NCBI GenBank assembly: GCA_032718475.1
Contig: JAUCBJ010001006.1
Location: 47,813-111,812, forward strand
Origin: Nemertoderma westbladi
Lineage: Eukaryota; Xenacoelomorpha; Nemertodermatida; Nemertodermatidae
Length of the DNA: 64,000 nt
Direction of reading: 5' to 3'
Shown here: positions 51,405-62,310 of the stretch, piece after piece
How the letters are laid out: each line of letters starts with the position of its first letter
Position numbering within the stretch: position 1 is the stretch's first letter
The notes under the pieces: model-generated
Told to the model about the DNA's origin: nothing
The model's input: only the letters and a program-made list of their open reading frames with translations
Database searches by the model: none
Translations under genes and position numbers: made by a program

Positions 51405-52255
51405 ACCATGTCTGGCCCACCAATGAGCATCCAATTGGTGGACGGTGTGCAACCATCTGCGTAAATGCGACTCGACCCATACCCTTCCCTCTCCGTGAGA
51501 AAGTGCTCAGATGGAGGAGAGGGGTATCATAGAACGCATCGGGGACCGACCAACCGCCTGGTGCCATCCTATAGTTGTGTGCAACAAACCCAACCGCCCT
51601 AGTGAAATTCGCATGACTGTGGACTTAACAAAACTTAATTCACAGGTCATGCGAAACATACACAACTCTAGGACGCCACACGATGTAGTCTCCGACCAGA
51701 CTAAGGGAACCTGCATATTCACCATACTAGATGCAAAGTCTGCCTATTGGCAGGTTGCCTTAGACGAAGACTCACATGATCTAACGACCTTCATTACACC
51801 ATGGGCCGTTTTCGTTATTGCCGCGCCCCCATGGGATTTATATCAGCTGGAGACAGCTATAACTTCAGGGACGATATGGCACTCCATGGCGTAACCCAGG
51901 TCCACAAGATCGTTGATGATATACTCATCAAAGATACCAACATTCGGGATCATATCAAACGGGTCCGCACCATTCTCGAGAAGTGTTGTGCAGCCGGAAT
52001 CACACTTCACCCAGAAAAATTTAACTTTGCCAAACCAAGCATTAAATTTGCTGGTTTAATTGTCACCGAGAATGGAACCGAGGTGGATCAAGATAAAATT
52101 GAAACGATTGCTGAATATCCTACCCCAAAGAACGTAACGGATCTTCGCAGTTTTATGGAGCTGGTTAATCAATTAGGACATTTTTACAGCGATATCAGCA
52201 CCACAGCGGCACCTCTCCGTGATCTGCTTCGAACAAGGAACAAGTTCCTATGGAC
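51405..52255 (+). pseudogene. Gypsy reverse transcriptase
   Basis: RT in at least three frames. 51405-51510 encodes the MSGPPMSIQLVDG lead-in with frameshifts. 51511-~51810 holds RGIIERI, MTVDLTKLN and FTILDAKSAYWQV (first catalytic Asp). From 51801 in another frame: FRYCRAPMGFISAGD and KIVDDILI, where the usual YVDD box reads IVDD. The frameshift at ~51805 is within the RT palm. It ends at PLRDLLRTRNKFLW. Confidence 0.87.
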
Positions 52256-52759
52256 TGCAAATCACCAACAAGCGTCCCTAATGAGACTGTCTTCGGTCAC
52301 ATACTACGATCAAAGGTCAAAGCTCATCACAGCGCCTACGCACAACATTGGTGGGAAATGGCGGATGAAACAGACAACCGTGCGGCCGAACTCCGGAACC
52401 GAAACATTGCTCACTATAACAAGACTTTGCGGGACCACAAAACACTCAGGATCGGGATGGAAGTCGGCATCCAGTGTACAGACCGACCGAAACGTTGGAC
52501 TAAAACTGGCAAGATCGTCAGTATCGGAAAATCCCGGGATTACCACGTGAAGATGCTATCTGGCAGAACATGGTAGACAAACCGTCGATTCCTACGTCCT
52601 TTATATCAGGAAGTTGAACCAATAACACCTAAACCAGCGAATGAACTGTCAAACAACGCTGGATCGCAAAAAAGTGCCATTTACCAGCCAAGTGACAACG
52701 AGTCTGAAACTGAAAGTAATTGGCAAGTCATTGAACTACGCCGCAGTACTCCCTTAGAC
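52250..52759 (+). pseudogene. Gypsy integrase C-terminal region
   Basis: The frame 52250-52576 holds ETVFGHILRSKVKAHHSAYA, DNRAAELRNRN and KRWTKTGKIVSIGKSRDYHV, the end of a gypsy integrase. An in-frame TAG at 52574 interrupts what continues as RRFLRPLYQ and an acidic Ser-rich tail to 52759. The junction with RT at ~52255 removes RNase H and the DDE core, so a deletion of roughly 2 kb is inferred. Confidence 0.85.
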
Positions 52760-53580
52760 TAGCGACTTTACGAATCTGCCAAGATCTATACGGATCATGC
52801 TATGTGCTTGATTCCACTGCACTGATCATAATACATTGTAAATCTAGCTACGATCATAGAATGATCATGTCAAAATCTTTCAAGAATTTACATATACAAA
52901 ATATTGAAAAAATATTTATTTATTGAATACATGGTTGCAATCTGTTAAATATCAAACCCATTGTAGCATTAAACATTATAATTATTGTCTTGGAAAGTAA
53001 CCACATGGCTATTATATCTGCTACGATCAGACTACGATCAGCATAAGATCAGGCCAGATAATGAGGCTGCCCAAATTTTAAAACACCAGAGGCGGAGGCC
53101 AAAGATAATTATTTATTTGCCGTATTTGACCGACCAGAGTACTCTCTTTCACAGCGTTTTACATAAGATTACATATCATACAAAGATCTTTTTAGATCTT
53201 ATCATGATCATATCATGATAATATCAAGTTAGAAATTATCAATCATTAATTAATTATAAATCAATTAATAGGTATAGAAACAAAGAAATTTATAAATCTA
53301 CATCAATATGAATTATAGTAGAGTAAATATATTAATTTATAGGAATCTATTATAAATTTATTGATATTAATGCAAAGTTAAATTGGCTTATCTTAAAACC
53401 AAATTGAAATTTGTTCTGCTTAAATATAATACCATTACCACACAATAGATATACAGATAGGGACAATAGGAAACGGGCTTTTTGTGGCGTACGCCACAAA
53501 AAGCCCCAGGGTCAGGTTTGGGGATACGACCGTAAAAATATTCTCTTAACTCTTAAGACCATTATAGAACTAATGATCTC
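52760..53580 (+). other. Gypsy 3' non-coding region
   Basis: AT-rich, no coding. Many GATC/GATCA motifs (52785-53050 and 53170-53225), some in small palindromes such as agatctttttagatct and tatcatgatcatatcatgata. It holds the 32 bp palindrome at 53475. Confidence 0.6.
53475..53506. repeat. 32 bp perfect palindrome
   Basis: gggctttttgtggcgt followed directly by its reverse complement, with no loop. Lies ~75 bp before the polypurine tract. Confidence 0.93.
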
Positions 53581-53594
53581 GGAGGAAAGGGGGG
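53581..53594 (+). promoter_or_regulatory. Polypurine tract (gypsy)
   Basis: ggaggaaagggggg immediately followed by TG. This is the classic primer for plus-strand synthesis at the 3' LTR edge. Confidence 0.8.
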
Positions 53595-53793
53595 TGTCAT
53601 GACCTTATAACAAACTAGATGGCTCGTCTCAATATACATTATGAACCTACCGTAGCTGGTTATGGGGTACCTGTACTTAACACTGCCGCACTGTAAGACA
53701 GTATGATTAATTCTGTAATTATATGGAAGTAGCCAGATCGATTAACCTTTATACTGTTATAGGCCTACCAGTATTCTGTTTTTCATTAAAACA
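53595..53793 (+). repeat. Candidate 3' LTR of gypsy element
   Basis: Starts tgtcatgacc after the polypurine tract and may end at aaaaca (53793), giving TG...CA and ~199 bp. The G-rich satellite resumes right after. There is no second copy in the window to confirm the length. Confidence 0.55.
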
Positions 53794-53797
53794 TAAT

Positions 53798-54515
53798 AGG
53801 TGGGGGGTAATGCCAATGGGGTGGGCGAACATAGGTAGGAAGGTTAATGGGGGTGGGCGAAAATGGGTAGGAGGAGTATTGGAGGTGAGCGAACGAACTG
53901 GGTAGGAGGAGTAATGGATGTGAGCGAACGAACTGGGTAGGAGGAGTAATGGATGTGAGCGAACGAACTGGGTAGGAGGAGTAATGGATGTGAGCGAACG
54001 AACTGGGTAGGAGGAGTAATGGATGTGAGCGAACGAACTGGGTAGGAGGAGTAATGGATGTGAGCGAACGAACTGGGTAGGAGGAGTAATGGATGTGAGC
54101 GAACGAACTGGGTAGGAGGAGTAATGGATGTGAGCGAACGAACTGGGTAGGAGGAGTAATGGATGTGAGCGAACGAACTGGGTAGGAGGAGTAATGGATG
54201 TGAGCGAACGAACTGGGTAGGAGGAGTAATGGATGTGAGCGAACGAACTGGGTAGGAGGAGTAATGGAGGTGAGCGAACGAACTGGGTAGGAGGAGTAAT
54301 GGATGTGAGCGAACGAACTGGGTAGGAGGAGTAATGGAGGTGAGCGAACGAACTGGGTAGGAGGAGTAATGGAGGTGGCCAAACATGGGGGGGGGGCGGT
54401 AATGTGGTCTAACATTGGTAGGGAGTAGTGGAGGTGGGCGAACATGTGAAGGGGGGGGGGGGGGTAATGGAGGTGGGCGAACATGTGAAGGGGGGGGGGG
54501 GGTAATGGAGGTGGG
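53798..54515. repeat. 35 bp G-rich satellite
   Basis: Core unit gaggagtaatggatgtgagcgaacgaactgggtag (35 bp), about 14 nearly identical copies from 53873 to 54373. Diverged edge units have gtaatggaggtgggcgaacatg, and two G runs (54451-54464, 54490-54502) lie at the right edge. Long open frames on the minus strand arise from the repeat itself. Confidence 0.95.
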
Positions 54516-55210
54516 CGAAAAGTCATTGCGGTGCTTTTATATTTCCCTCTTCGATTCATTGGTTTATATAATTATAATAAATTTAATTATAGTAGTTAAC
54601 TTATAAATGTAATAATATATGACTATCATCCTTGTACTTTTTCAGCATATGAAAATAATCAGAAACTATTTCGTATTATTTTTTAATTGACGAAGTATTT
54701 AACGCAAAATTTAACGCAAAACGCACTATTTATACTGTTACCGGTATATACGACAATCATGCAAATTCCGCTAACATACTGTATGCTAAGAAGATCAGAC
54801 AAAGAATTCGGCTCGCTCCACATGTATTTCTTCATAAGTTAATTAAAGCTAATGAACTCAACAGAAATAAATCACTCTCTGGTATAAATTTGTGTCTCTA
54901 AAATAAGAACTTTACGACAGTTTGCATGAGACCAAAATCACAGAAACAACTCAGCAAAAGTTTTATATGAGTACTCCGTAAGCATGTAAGTGTAATAAAT
55001 CAACAAACGCAGATGGCTTGCTATTTCCTATCAACTCAGTGACATACAAAGCATGTATCATAAAAATCGATCTCATTAAACCTGTTCTCAAGTATTATAG
55101 ATACTGGTTCTTTGTTTTAAACTTTACTCTGCGAGGTATTGATGAAGACAGGAGAAGGTAACAATCCTAATTTTTGTATAACTATTTATTGTTCATAAAT
55201 CAACAATAAT
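54516..55210. other. No gene seen
   Basis: AT-rich sequence without recognisable frames, RNAs or repeats. Confidence 0.5.
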
Positions 55211-56549
55211 AAGCTCCTCAATAATGAGAGAGACCTGATAACTTTATCGAATTAAAAGTGTCTGAGTCTGTGCTCTCATTGGCGATATTTCTAAGATCTG
55301 CGAGATTTCATTGGCTCTGTGGAAATCAAAATGGGTTCCGTAAAGGTTGTGGGACCATGGAGCCCATTCTGGCACTTAGAAGGATAATTGAAGAGTTATC
55401 AAAAAAGAAAGACAGGCATCTGGCTGTTATCTTTGTTGACTTTGATTCAGTCTCTCGCTCAAGTATGTTTAGCATACTTTCATTATAAGGGATTCCTGAT
55501 GAAATTATTGCAGCAATCAGATCAGTAAACGATGGTTCGACAACATTTGTGTCTACTGTTGATGATGACACAGAACCATTTGAAGTTTTATGAGGAGCTC
55601 TCCAAGGAGACACACTTGCACCATTCTTGTTCATAATTGTGGTTGACTATGTTCTACACATGTCCTTTGATCATCATAATGATGATGGGGTGATGATAAC
55701 TCCACCTACTGGCTCCAGAAGTCGAGGAAATCATGCCAAGTACCTAACTGATCTCTTTGCTGATGACTTAGGAGTACTCTCAGAATCACTAGAAGGAGCC
55801 CAACGGCTCCTCAGCTCATTAGAACATGCAGCTTCTAGTGTTGGTCTTTTTATTAACTCCAGAAAGACCAAAATTCTGACAGTTAACTTTGAAAGTCCTC
55901 AGCAAGTCTCTGATCGGATAAGCATAAGCTCAAAGGATGGTATGCTTGAGCATGTGGATGACTTCTGTTACCTGGGATCATGGATCCGGAAGTCAGGTGA
56001 AGACCTTTGTATACGTAAGGGAAAGGCATGGGCAGCCTTGAATAGGCTTTCCAGGATTTGGAAGTCACCGAGAATTAATCGGAAACTTAAGGTCCGATTA
56101 TTTAGAGCAGCAGTAGTTCCAGTACTCCTCTACGGGAGGACACCAAATCTCTGGATGGCACATTCACAAGAATGCTACGCCGGGTTCATTGTGTCAAGTA
56201 CATTGCACACATCTCCAACCAGACACTATATAACATTGGAGGTGTCTCATTGGTTCCCCCAAGCTTGACACTAGAACAAAATCGCCTCCGCTTTGCAGGA
56301 CATTGCTTTCGCCGTGAGGACCAGCCAGTGCATAATCTTGTACTTTGGCAGCCTCATGGAGTGAATAAGCATGGTGGACAGCCCATGACTTTCTTGAGAC
56401 GCATCTTAAAGGACACTGGCCTTAAAGATGCGGATGATCTAGCAAATGTCATGGGTGATAGGGAGTTGTGGCGGTGCAATTTTGTTGACAAACCGGCACA
56501 GCATTCTTAAAAATGCAGCTGCAATGCAGCATGCCGATCCTAGTAGTAG
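55211..56549 (+). mobile_element. RTE family 1 copy e, truncated and internally deleted
   Basis: Begins in the pre-RT linker (aagctcctcaataatga), has a ~300 bp deletion before gtggaaatcaaaatggg, then follows the element to a (TAG)3 tail at ~56540. Its tail abuts the 5' end of copy f. Confidence 0.87.
55320..56510 (+). pseudogene. RTE reverse transcriptase (copy e)
   Basis: Frames 55258-55488 (NQNGFRKGCGTMEPI; first catalytic block shortened to FVDFDSVSRSS by a 9 bp loss that removes the FKA residues), 55627-56268 (FADDLGVLSESLEG) and 56172-56510 (C-terminus to KPAQHS). Stops at ~55485 and ~55590, and a 27 bp deletion near 56138. Confidence 0.86.
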
Positions 56550-56755
56550 AGGTAGTTTTAGATCTACCAATGGCTGGTCAGGAGTAGAGTGTTCTCATGT
56601 CCACTCTGAGAGCACTTCACTGCGACCTGCACCTGGCAGCAAGGGTACAGGGCATGACCCAGCAGATGAGCTGCAACAGCCAATGGTGGGTCATGTGTGC
56701 CAGAGTAGATATGGGTGATGGGCCTAATATCTGACTCCATTGCGACACCCACCAT

Positions 56756-57118
56756 GTGGAATGGCAAATCAGGGTGTGGTATTTGCCCCGAGAGCTGACT
56801 CGGCAAAAAATCACCCCCCAACCCCCCCCCCCCCCCCCCCCCCCTATGGATTACATTAGTAATGCGGAGGTCCGGCCACTAGAGGCCAGTGGAATTAAAG
56901 GACACAATCGGCCTCACATGCGTCAGTTAACTCCTGACCGGCTGCCTGTCCCACCCCCTACTGGAGAGAGAGCAGCCAACAATTCTTTGAGTTCCTTTCC
57001 TGATGACCTTTCTGGCCCAAACCCTGGGTCACCAGGGAGGCCAGAATGTGATGGGAGAGGGATTCTGGAGTTGGAGGCTACTCTCATGTTCCACCCCGAC
57101 CAACAAAGCCATTGGTGA
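56756..57118 (+). CDS. Possible ORF1 of RTE family 1
   Basis: A 120-codon frame ahead of the endonuclease, overlapping its first codons by a few bases. Proline-rich: the poly-C tract gives an eight-proline run, followed by PVPPPTGERAANNS and GPNPGSPGRPE. No known domain. Small ORF1 proteins occur in some RTE elements, but low-complexity 5' leader translation is equally possible. It has an ATG start. Confidence 0.4.
   Translation: MEWQIRVWYLPRELTRQKITPQPPPPPPPPMDYISNAEVRPLEASGIKGHNRPHMRQLTPDRLPVPPPTGERAANNSLSSFPDDLSGPNPGSPGRPECDGRGILELEATLMFHPDQQSHW
56822..56844. repeat. Poly-C tract, 23 nt
   Basis: Uninterrupted C run in the 5' region of RTE copy f; coding for prolines if the leader frame is translated. 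Confidence 0.92.
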
Positions 57119-60073
57119 ATCTGAGGCAAGTCACTAGACTAGCCTCAGTAAACACCCTAACACTCGGGTCCCCAATGCGACAAGGTGAGCTGACTGCCTT
57201 GGCAGATAAGCTTTCTCTTAGCGCAGTGGGTGTTCAAGAGCACCGAATGCAGACTGGACAGACTGATGAGGTTCTGATTAAGGACATGGGGGGCGGTTGG
57301 CGACTCGCCCTCTCGTCAGCAGATGATAGTGGCAATGGTGGAATTGGTCTATTGATGAATCCAACTGCACATGCAGCATTGGACAAAATAGACCAAATCT
57401 CTAACCGCATCATCCGTTGCCACTTCTCATGTTCTGGAAGACTGGCTAAGAAGTTTCCTAAGGTGGTTCTGATTGTGTGCTACTCTCCAACTAGTGTTGC
57501 CCCTGTAGAGGAGGTGGAAAATTTCTACCACAATCTACACAGCAGCAACTGATGGAGTGGATCAGCATGCATTCTTAACATTCCTGGGAGACTTTAATGC
57601 AAGTCTGCATCAATCACCTACATCGCCCTGGGTCTATAGCAATAGTGTTAACCGAAATTATGTCCATCTTCAGGATTTTATCTCTGGAAATGGATTGTTT
57701 TCGGCTGGAACCCAGTTCAAGAAGCGAACTGGAAAGCTATGGACTCATAGTGGACCCAGTGGTCACAAGTCCCAGATAGACCATATTCTGTTTCGTAGGA
57801 AATACAGGAGCTCTATACAAGACTGTAATGCATTTACACTTCGACCCTTCTCCAGTGATCACCGCCTTATTGTGGCCAAGGTAAGACTTAGTCTGCGTGC
57901 TAGCAGAACAACGAAATCTGCCTTGCCGCGGCATGACTGGTCCTCTCTGTTGCAACAGCCAAGTGTGAGATCCAGCTTCACACTACAGCTGAGCAACAGG
58001 TATGAGGCTCTTGCCTCTGAGGCGGCAGATCACTGTGAGGGCTATACTGCCTTTACAGAAGCAGTTAAGTTAGCAGCTGCAGAAACAGTTCCTGTATACC
58101 CTCGAAACAGGAAAAGGGCCCCCTGGACTGACAACAAAATTCAAAAGTGCCGAAATGACCTTCATAAGGCGCAGAAAGAGTCCCGACTCAAACAGACTAC
58201 AGCGGCCAAGAATGCAGTTAAGGCTGCATCTAGGTCCCTGAACAGGCAGTACTCTGTTAATCTACAGGAGCTAATAAACCAACAGGTTGATGCCATCAAT
58301 GATGCTGACGACAGCAGGCAATCATCCCAGGCATGGAAATCGATCAATCTGCTTACTGGGCGGAAAAGCCAACCAACCACCAAGGTTAAGGCTGAATCAC
58401 CAGCCGATCGCCTCAATGGTTGGAAAGCCCACTTTGAAAAGCTCCTCAATAATGACAGGGTATTGCCTGATAACTTTATAGAAGTAAAGGTGTCTGAGTC
58501 TGTACTCCCAGATATTCCCATTGGCGATATCTCCTTTGCAGAAGTGAAGGCTGCTGCAAAGAGCATTAAGACCAATCGTGCCAGTGGAGTAGATGGTGTT
58601 CCCCCTGAGGTCTTTAAAATACCTGAGTGTTTAAAGCTCATCTATCCCATCATAGTAGACATGTACCGTACAACAAGAGTCCCACAAGAAATGAAAACAA
58701 ATAAGTTGGTGCCAGTTCCCAAGAAGGGCAACCTAACACTCTATGTTTCTTTTCGGGGAATCTCATTGAACTCGATTGCTGCAAAGCTATACAATAGGAT
58801 TCTATTAAATCGCATCTGGGATCCCATTGAGAGACGGCTCCGTGGAAATCAGAATGGGTTCCGTAAAGGTCGTGGGACCATGGAGCCCATTTTGGCACTT
58901 AGAAGGATAATTGAAGAATTATCAAAAAAGAAAGACAGGCATCTGGCTGTTATCTTTGTTGACTTCTTCAAGGCCTTTGATTCAGTCTCTCGCTCACGTA
59001 TGTTCAGCATACTTTCATTATATGGGATTCCTGATGAAATTATTGCAGCAATCAGATCAGTATACGATGGTTCGACAACATTTGTGTCTACTGTTGACGG
59101 TGACACAGAACCATTTGAAGTGTTATGGGGCGTCCTCCAAGGAGACACACTTGCACCATTCTTGTTCATTATTGTGGTTGACTATGTTCTACGCATGTCC
59201 TTAGATCATCATAATGATGATGGGGTGATGATAACTCCACCTACTGGCTCCAGAAGTCGAGGAAATCCTGCCAAGTACCTAACTGATCTAGACTTTGCTG
59301 ATGACTTAGGAGTACTCTCAGAATCATTAGAGGGAGCCCAACGGCTCCTCAGCTCATTAGAACATGCTGCTTCTAGTGTTGGTCTTTTTATTAACTCCAG
59401 AAAGACCAAAATTTTGACAGTTAACTTTGAAAGTCCTCAGCAAGTCTCTGATCGGATGAGCATAAGCTCAAAGGATGGTATGCTTGAGCATGTGGACGAC
59501 TTCTGTTACCTGGGATCATGGATCCGGAAGTCAGGTTAGGACCTTCGAATACGTAAGGGAAAGGCATGGGCAGCCTTGAATAGGCTTTCCAGGATTTGGA
59601 AGTCACCGAGAATTAATCGGAAACTTAAGGTCCGATTATTTAGAGCAGCAGTAGTTCCAGTACTCCTCTACGGGAGTCCATGCTGGGCTCTAACTGCTGA
59701 GGACACCAAATCTCTGGATGGCACATTCACAAGAATGCTACGCCGGGTTCATTGTGTCAAGTACAATGCACACATCTCCAACCAGACACTATATAACATT
59801 GGAGGTGTCTCATTGGTTCCCCCAAGCTTGACACTAGAACAAAATCGCCTCCGCTTTGCAGGACATTGCTTTCGCCGTGAGGACCAGCCAGTGCATAATC
59901 TTGTACTTTGGCAGCCTCATGGAGTGAATAAGCATGGTGGACAGCCCATGACTTTCTTGAGACGCATCTTAAAGGACACTGGCCTTGAAGATGCGGATGA
60001 TCTAGCAAATGTCATGGGTGATAGGGAGTTGTGGCGGTGCAATTTTGTTGACAAGCCGGCACAGCATTCTTAA
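57112..60073 (+). pseudogene. RTE polyprotein: AP-endonuclease and reverse transcriptase (copy f)
   Basis: About 985 codons in three pieces. 57112-57552: first half of the AP-endonuclease (RLASVNTLTLGS, VGVQEHRM, GIGLLM). The frame shifts at ~57553. 57557-59539: second half of the endonuclease (FLGDFNASLH, KSQIDHILF, SSDHRLIVA), linker, RT with VIFVDFFKAFDSVSR, GVLQGDTLAPFLF and LDFADDLGVL. A TAG at 59537-59539 replaces the GAG present in other copies. 59576-60073, same frame: thumb and C-terminal tail ending KPAQHS. The codons at 57112 and 57557 are not ATG, so the real start is undetermined. All catalytic residues I can check are intact. Encodes target-site nicking and reverse transcription for RTE mobilisation. 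Confidence 0.92.
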
Positions 60074-60115
60074 AAATGCAGCTGCAATGCAGCATGCCGA
60101 TCCTAGTAGTAGTAG

Positions 60116-60740
60116 TATGCTTGAGCATGTGGACGACTTCTGTTACCTGGGATCATGGATCCGGAAGTCAGCCTCCGGACCTACGAATACGTAAGGGAAA
60201 GGCATGGGCAGCCTTGAATAGGCTTTCCAAGATTTGGAAGTCACCGAGAATTAATCGGAAACTTAAAGTCAGATTATTTAGAGCAGCAGTAGTTCCACTA
60301 CTCCTCTATGGGAGTTCATGCTGGGCTCTAACTGCTGAGGACATCAAATCTTTGGATGGCATATTCACAAGAATGCTACGCCGGGTTCATTGTTTCAAGT
60401 ACAATGCACACATCTCCAACCAGACACTATGTAACATTGGAGGTGTCTCATTGGTTCCCCCAAGCTTGACACTAGAACAAAGTCGCCTCCGCTTTGCAGG
60501 ACATTGCTTCGCCGTGAGGACCAGCCAGTGCATAATCTTGTGCTTTGGCAGCTTCATGGAGTGAATAAGCATGGTGGACAGCCCATGACTTTCTTGAGAC
60601 GCATCTTAAAGGACACTGGCCTTAAAGATGCGGATGATCTAGCAAATGTTGTGGCAGCGCAATTTTGTCGAAAAGCCGTCACAGCAATCTTAAAAGTGGA
60701 GCTTAAAAGTGCAATGCAGCATGCCGATTCTAGTAGTACT
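60116..60740 (+). mobile_element. RTE family 1 copy g, 3' fragment
   Basis: Begins at tatgcttgagcatgtgg directly after copy f's (TAG)n tail and ends with an imperfect tagtagtactagtag tail at ~60731-60746. It contains only the thumb and C-terminal tail (60076-60564 and 60504-60650 frames), with a frameshift near 60507. Confidence 0.86.
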
Positions 60741-60921
60741 AGTAGCAGAGTCATTGTATGTTTTAGCGAGGAGTTCCGAGATAACGCGAATCCCGAAATC
60801 CTCCACGTCCAATCATTGCGATGTATGTATTGAAGAGCCTTCACCACCCATCTCGCCGTTAAATGCCGATTGGCGTGACGGACTGGAGTTGTAATATATT
60901 CGAGTAAAATCGAGATAAACG

Positions 60922-61545
60922 AGTAGTTACTATAGTTACTAACAAAGTATTAATCAGTATTGTAGTTACTATAGTTACTAACAAAGTATTAATCAGTATT
61001 GTAGTTACTATAGTTACTAACAAAGTATTAATCAGTATTGTAGTTACTATAGTTACTAACAAAGTATTAATCAGTATTGTAGTTACTATAGTTACTAACA
61101 AAGTATTAATCAGTATTGTAGTTACTATAGTTACTAACAAAGTATTAACCAGTATTGTAGTTACTATAGTTACTAACAAAGTATTAATCAGTATTGTAGT
61201 TACTATAGTTACTAACAAAGTATTAATCAGTATTGTAGTTACTATAGTTACTAACAAAGTATTAATCAGTATTGTAGTTACTATAGTTACTAACAAAGTA
61301 TTAACCAGTATTGTAGTTACTATAGTTACTAACAAAGTATTAATCAGTATTGTAGTTACTATAGTTACTAACAAAGTATTAATCAGTATTGTAGTTACTA
61401 TAGTTACTAACAAAGTATTAATCAGTATTGTAGTTACTATAGTTACTAACAAAGTATTAATCAGTATTGTAGTTACTATAGTTACTAACAAAGTATTAAT
61501 CAGTATTGTAGTTACTATAGTTACTAACAAAGTATTAATCAGTAA
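60922..61545. repeat. 39 bp satellite, ~16 copies
   Basis: Unit tattgtagttactatagttactaacaaagtattaatcag, almost invariant (a few attaacc variants). Length is 13 codons, so a minus-strand frame of 223 codons stays open across it; I treat that as an artefact. Confidence 0.97.
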
Positions 61546-61948
61546 TCATAAAGTATAAGTATTAGTAGTAGGTTCAAAATTTCAAACTGGAGGCCTCTAA
61601 CTTAAATACACAGATATCTCAAAATCTGTATTGTCATGATTTACAGAATTTAATAAGTGAGTAAATGAGTAATTTTTTTTGGGATCTTAACAGAGTTTTT
61701 AGTTATTTTTTTTTTTAGTTATCGCGCACTCATTATGCGCGCGGAGTCAGTTGGGCTGACTTTTATTTAATAAAAGGTTAAAAATCACTATATATAGATA
61801 GTGTCACAATAAAACCAATTAGTACAATAAGGAGATAGGGTTAGTTTCATTAAAACTGTATGTAGAAAGAAAATGAAATAAAAACAAGTACCAGTCATTT
61901 TTGTGACACGCCCTAAGTCGATCCCACTGACAAATGGATCTAGAGAGA
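61546..61948. other. No gene seen
   Basis: AT-rich with T-rich runs. A near-palindrome cactatatatagatagtg at ~61787-61805. No frames of note. Confidence 0.5.
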
Positions 61949-62228
61949 CTATATGCAGGCTACGGCTTCTAGGTAATCTTTAACACGGTGTATTTTCGTG
62001 GAGAAACAAATGTTACTTGACCCGTATACATTACGAATAAAGCTGATGTGGGCCTGTTCGCAGATTGACGGTTCACAGATCATTATTTCACTTAGTAAGC
62101 TTTTGATTGCATAATCATGCCTCATTATTGAAGTTAGATCTGGAACGCCAAATCTTTCATGACACTTCCTGTACGTGGCGCAAGGACCAATGTAATGCTT
62201 TTCAGTGTTTAGACAGACTTGTATCATC

Positions 62229-62307
62229 ATTTTGTTGACAAGCCGGCACAGCATTCTTAAAAATGCAGCTGCAATGCAGCATGCCGATCCTAGTAGTAGT
62301 AGTAGTA
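62229..62307 (+). mobile_element. RTE family 1 copy h, 79 bp
   Basis: Only the last ~50 bp of coding sequence, the 3' UTR and a (TAG)n tail. It has an 8 bp target-site duplication gtatcatc (62221-62228 and 62308-62315). Plus strand, inserted into the minus-strand LINE next to its FADD codons. Confidence 0.9.
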
Positions 62308-62310
62308 GTA

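Larger units (their letters stand above)
49086..53793 (+). mobile_element. Ty3/gypsy LTR retrotransposon, decayed
   Basis: Plus-strand pol in order: protease, (RTE copy d), RT, then directly the integrase C-terminal region. Gag, RNase H and the integrase core are missing. A polypurine tract and a short LTR-like segment mark the 3' end. No 5' LTR was found. Frameshifts and stops throughout. Protein motifs are closest in style to the K02A2.6-like gypsy group; this is recognition, not a search. Confidence 0.85.
56550..60115 (+). mobile_element. RTE family 1 copy f, near full length
   Basis: The most complete copy: ~560 bp 5' region with a 23 nt poly-C tract, endonuclease, RT, C-terminal tail, a ~30 bp 3' UTR and a (TAG)4 tail. 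The 5' end is set by the end of copy e's tail and is approximate. The coding part has only two visible defects, a frameshift near 57553 and a nonsense codon at 59537. Confidence 0.9.

Noticed and set aside
53786-54559. Two long minus-strand frames (257 and 180 codons) of Pro/Ser/Thr-rich repeats
   Set aside because: Both arise from the 35 bp satellite, which is open in more than one frame.
60859-61530. 223-codon minus-strand frame
   Set aside because: Exists because the 39 bp unit is a multiple of three; hydrophobic repeat translation with no gene context.
22799-61545. Regular repeat arrays (31, 37, 35 and 39 bp) resembling CRISPR arrays
   Set aside because: Units are contiguous with no unique spacers, there are no cas genes, and the window is eukaryotic retroelement DNA. 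They are satellites.
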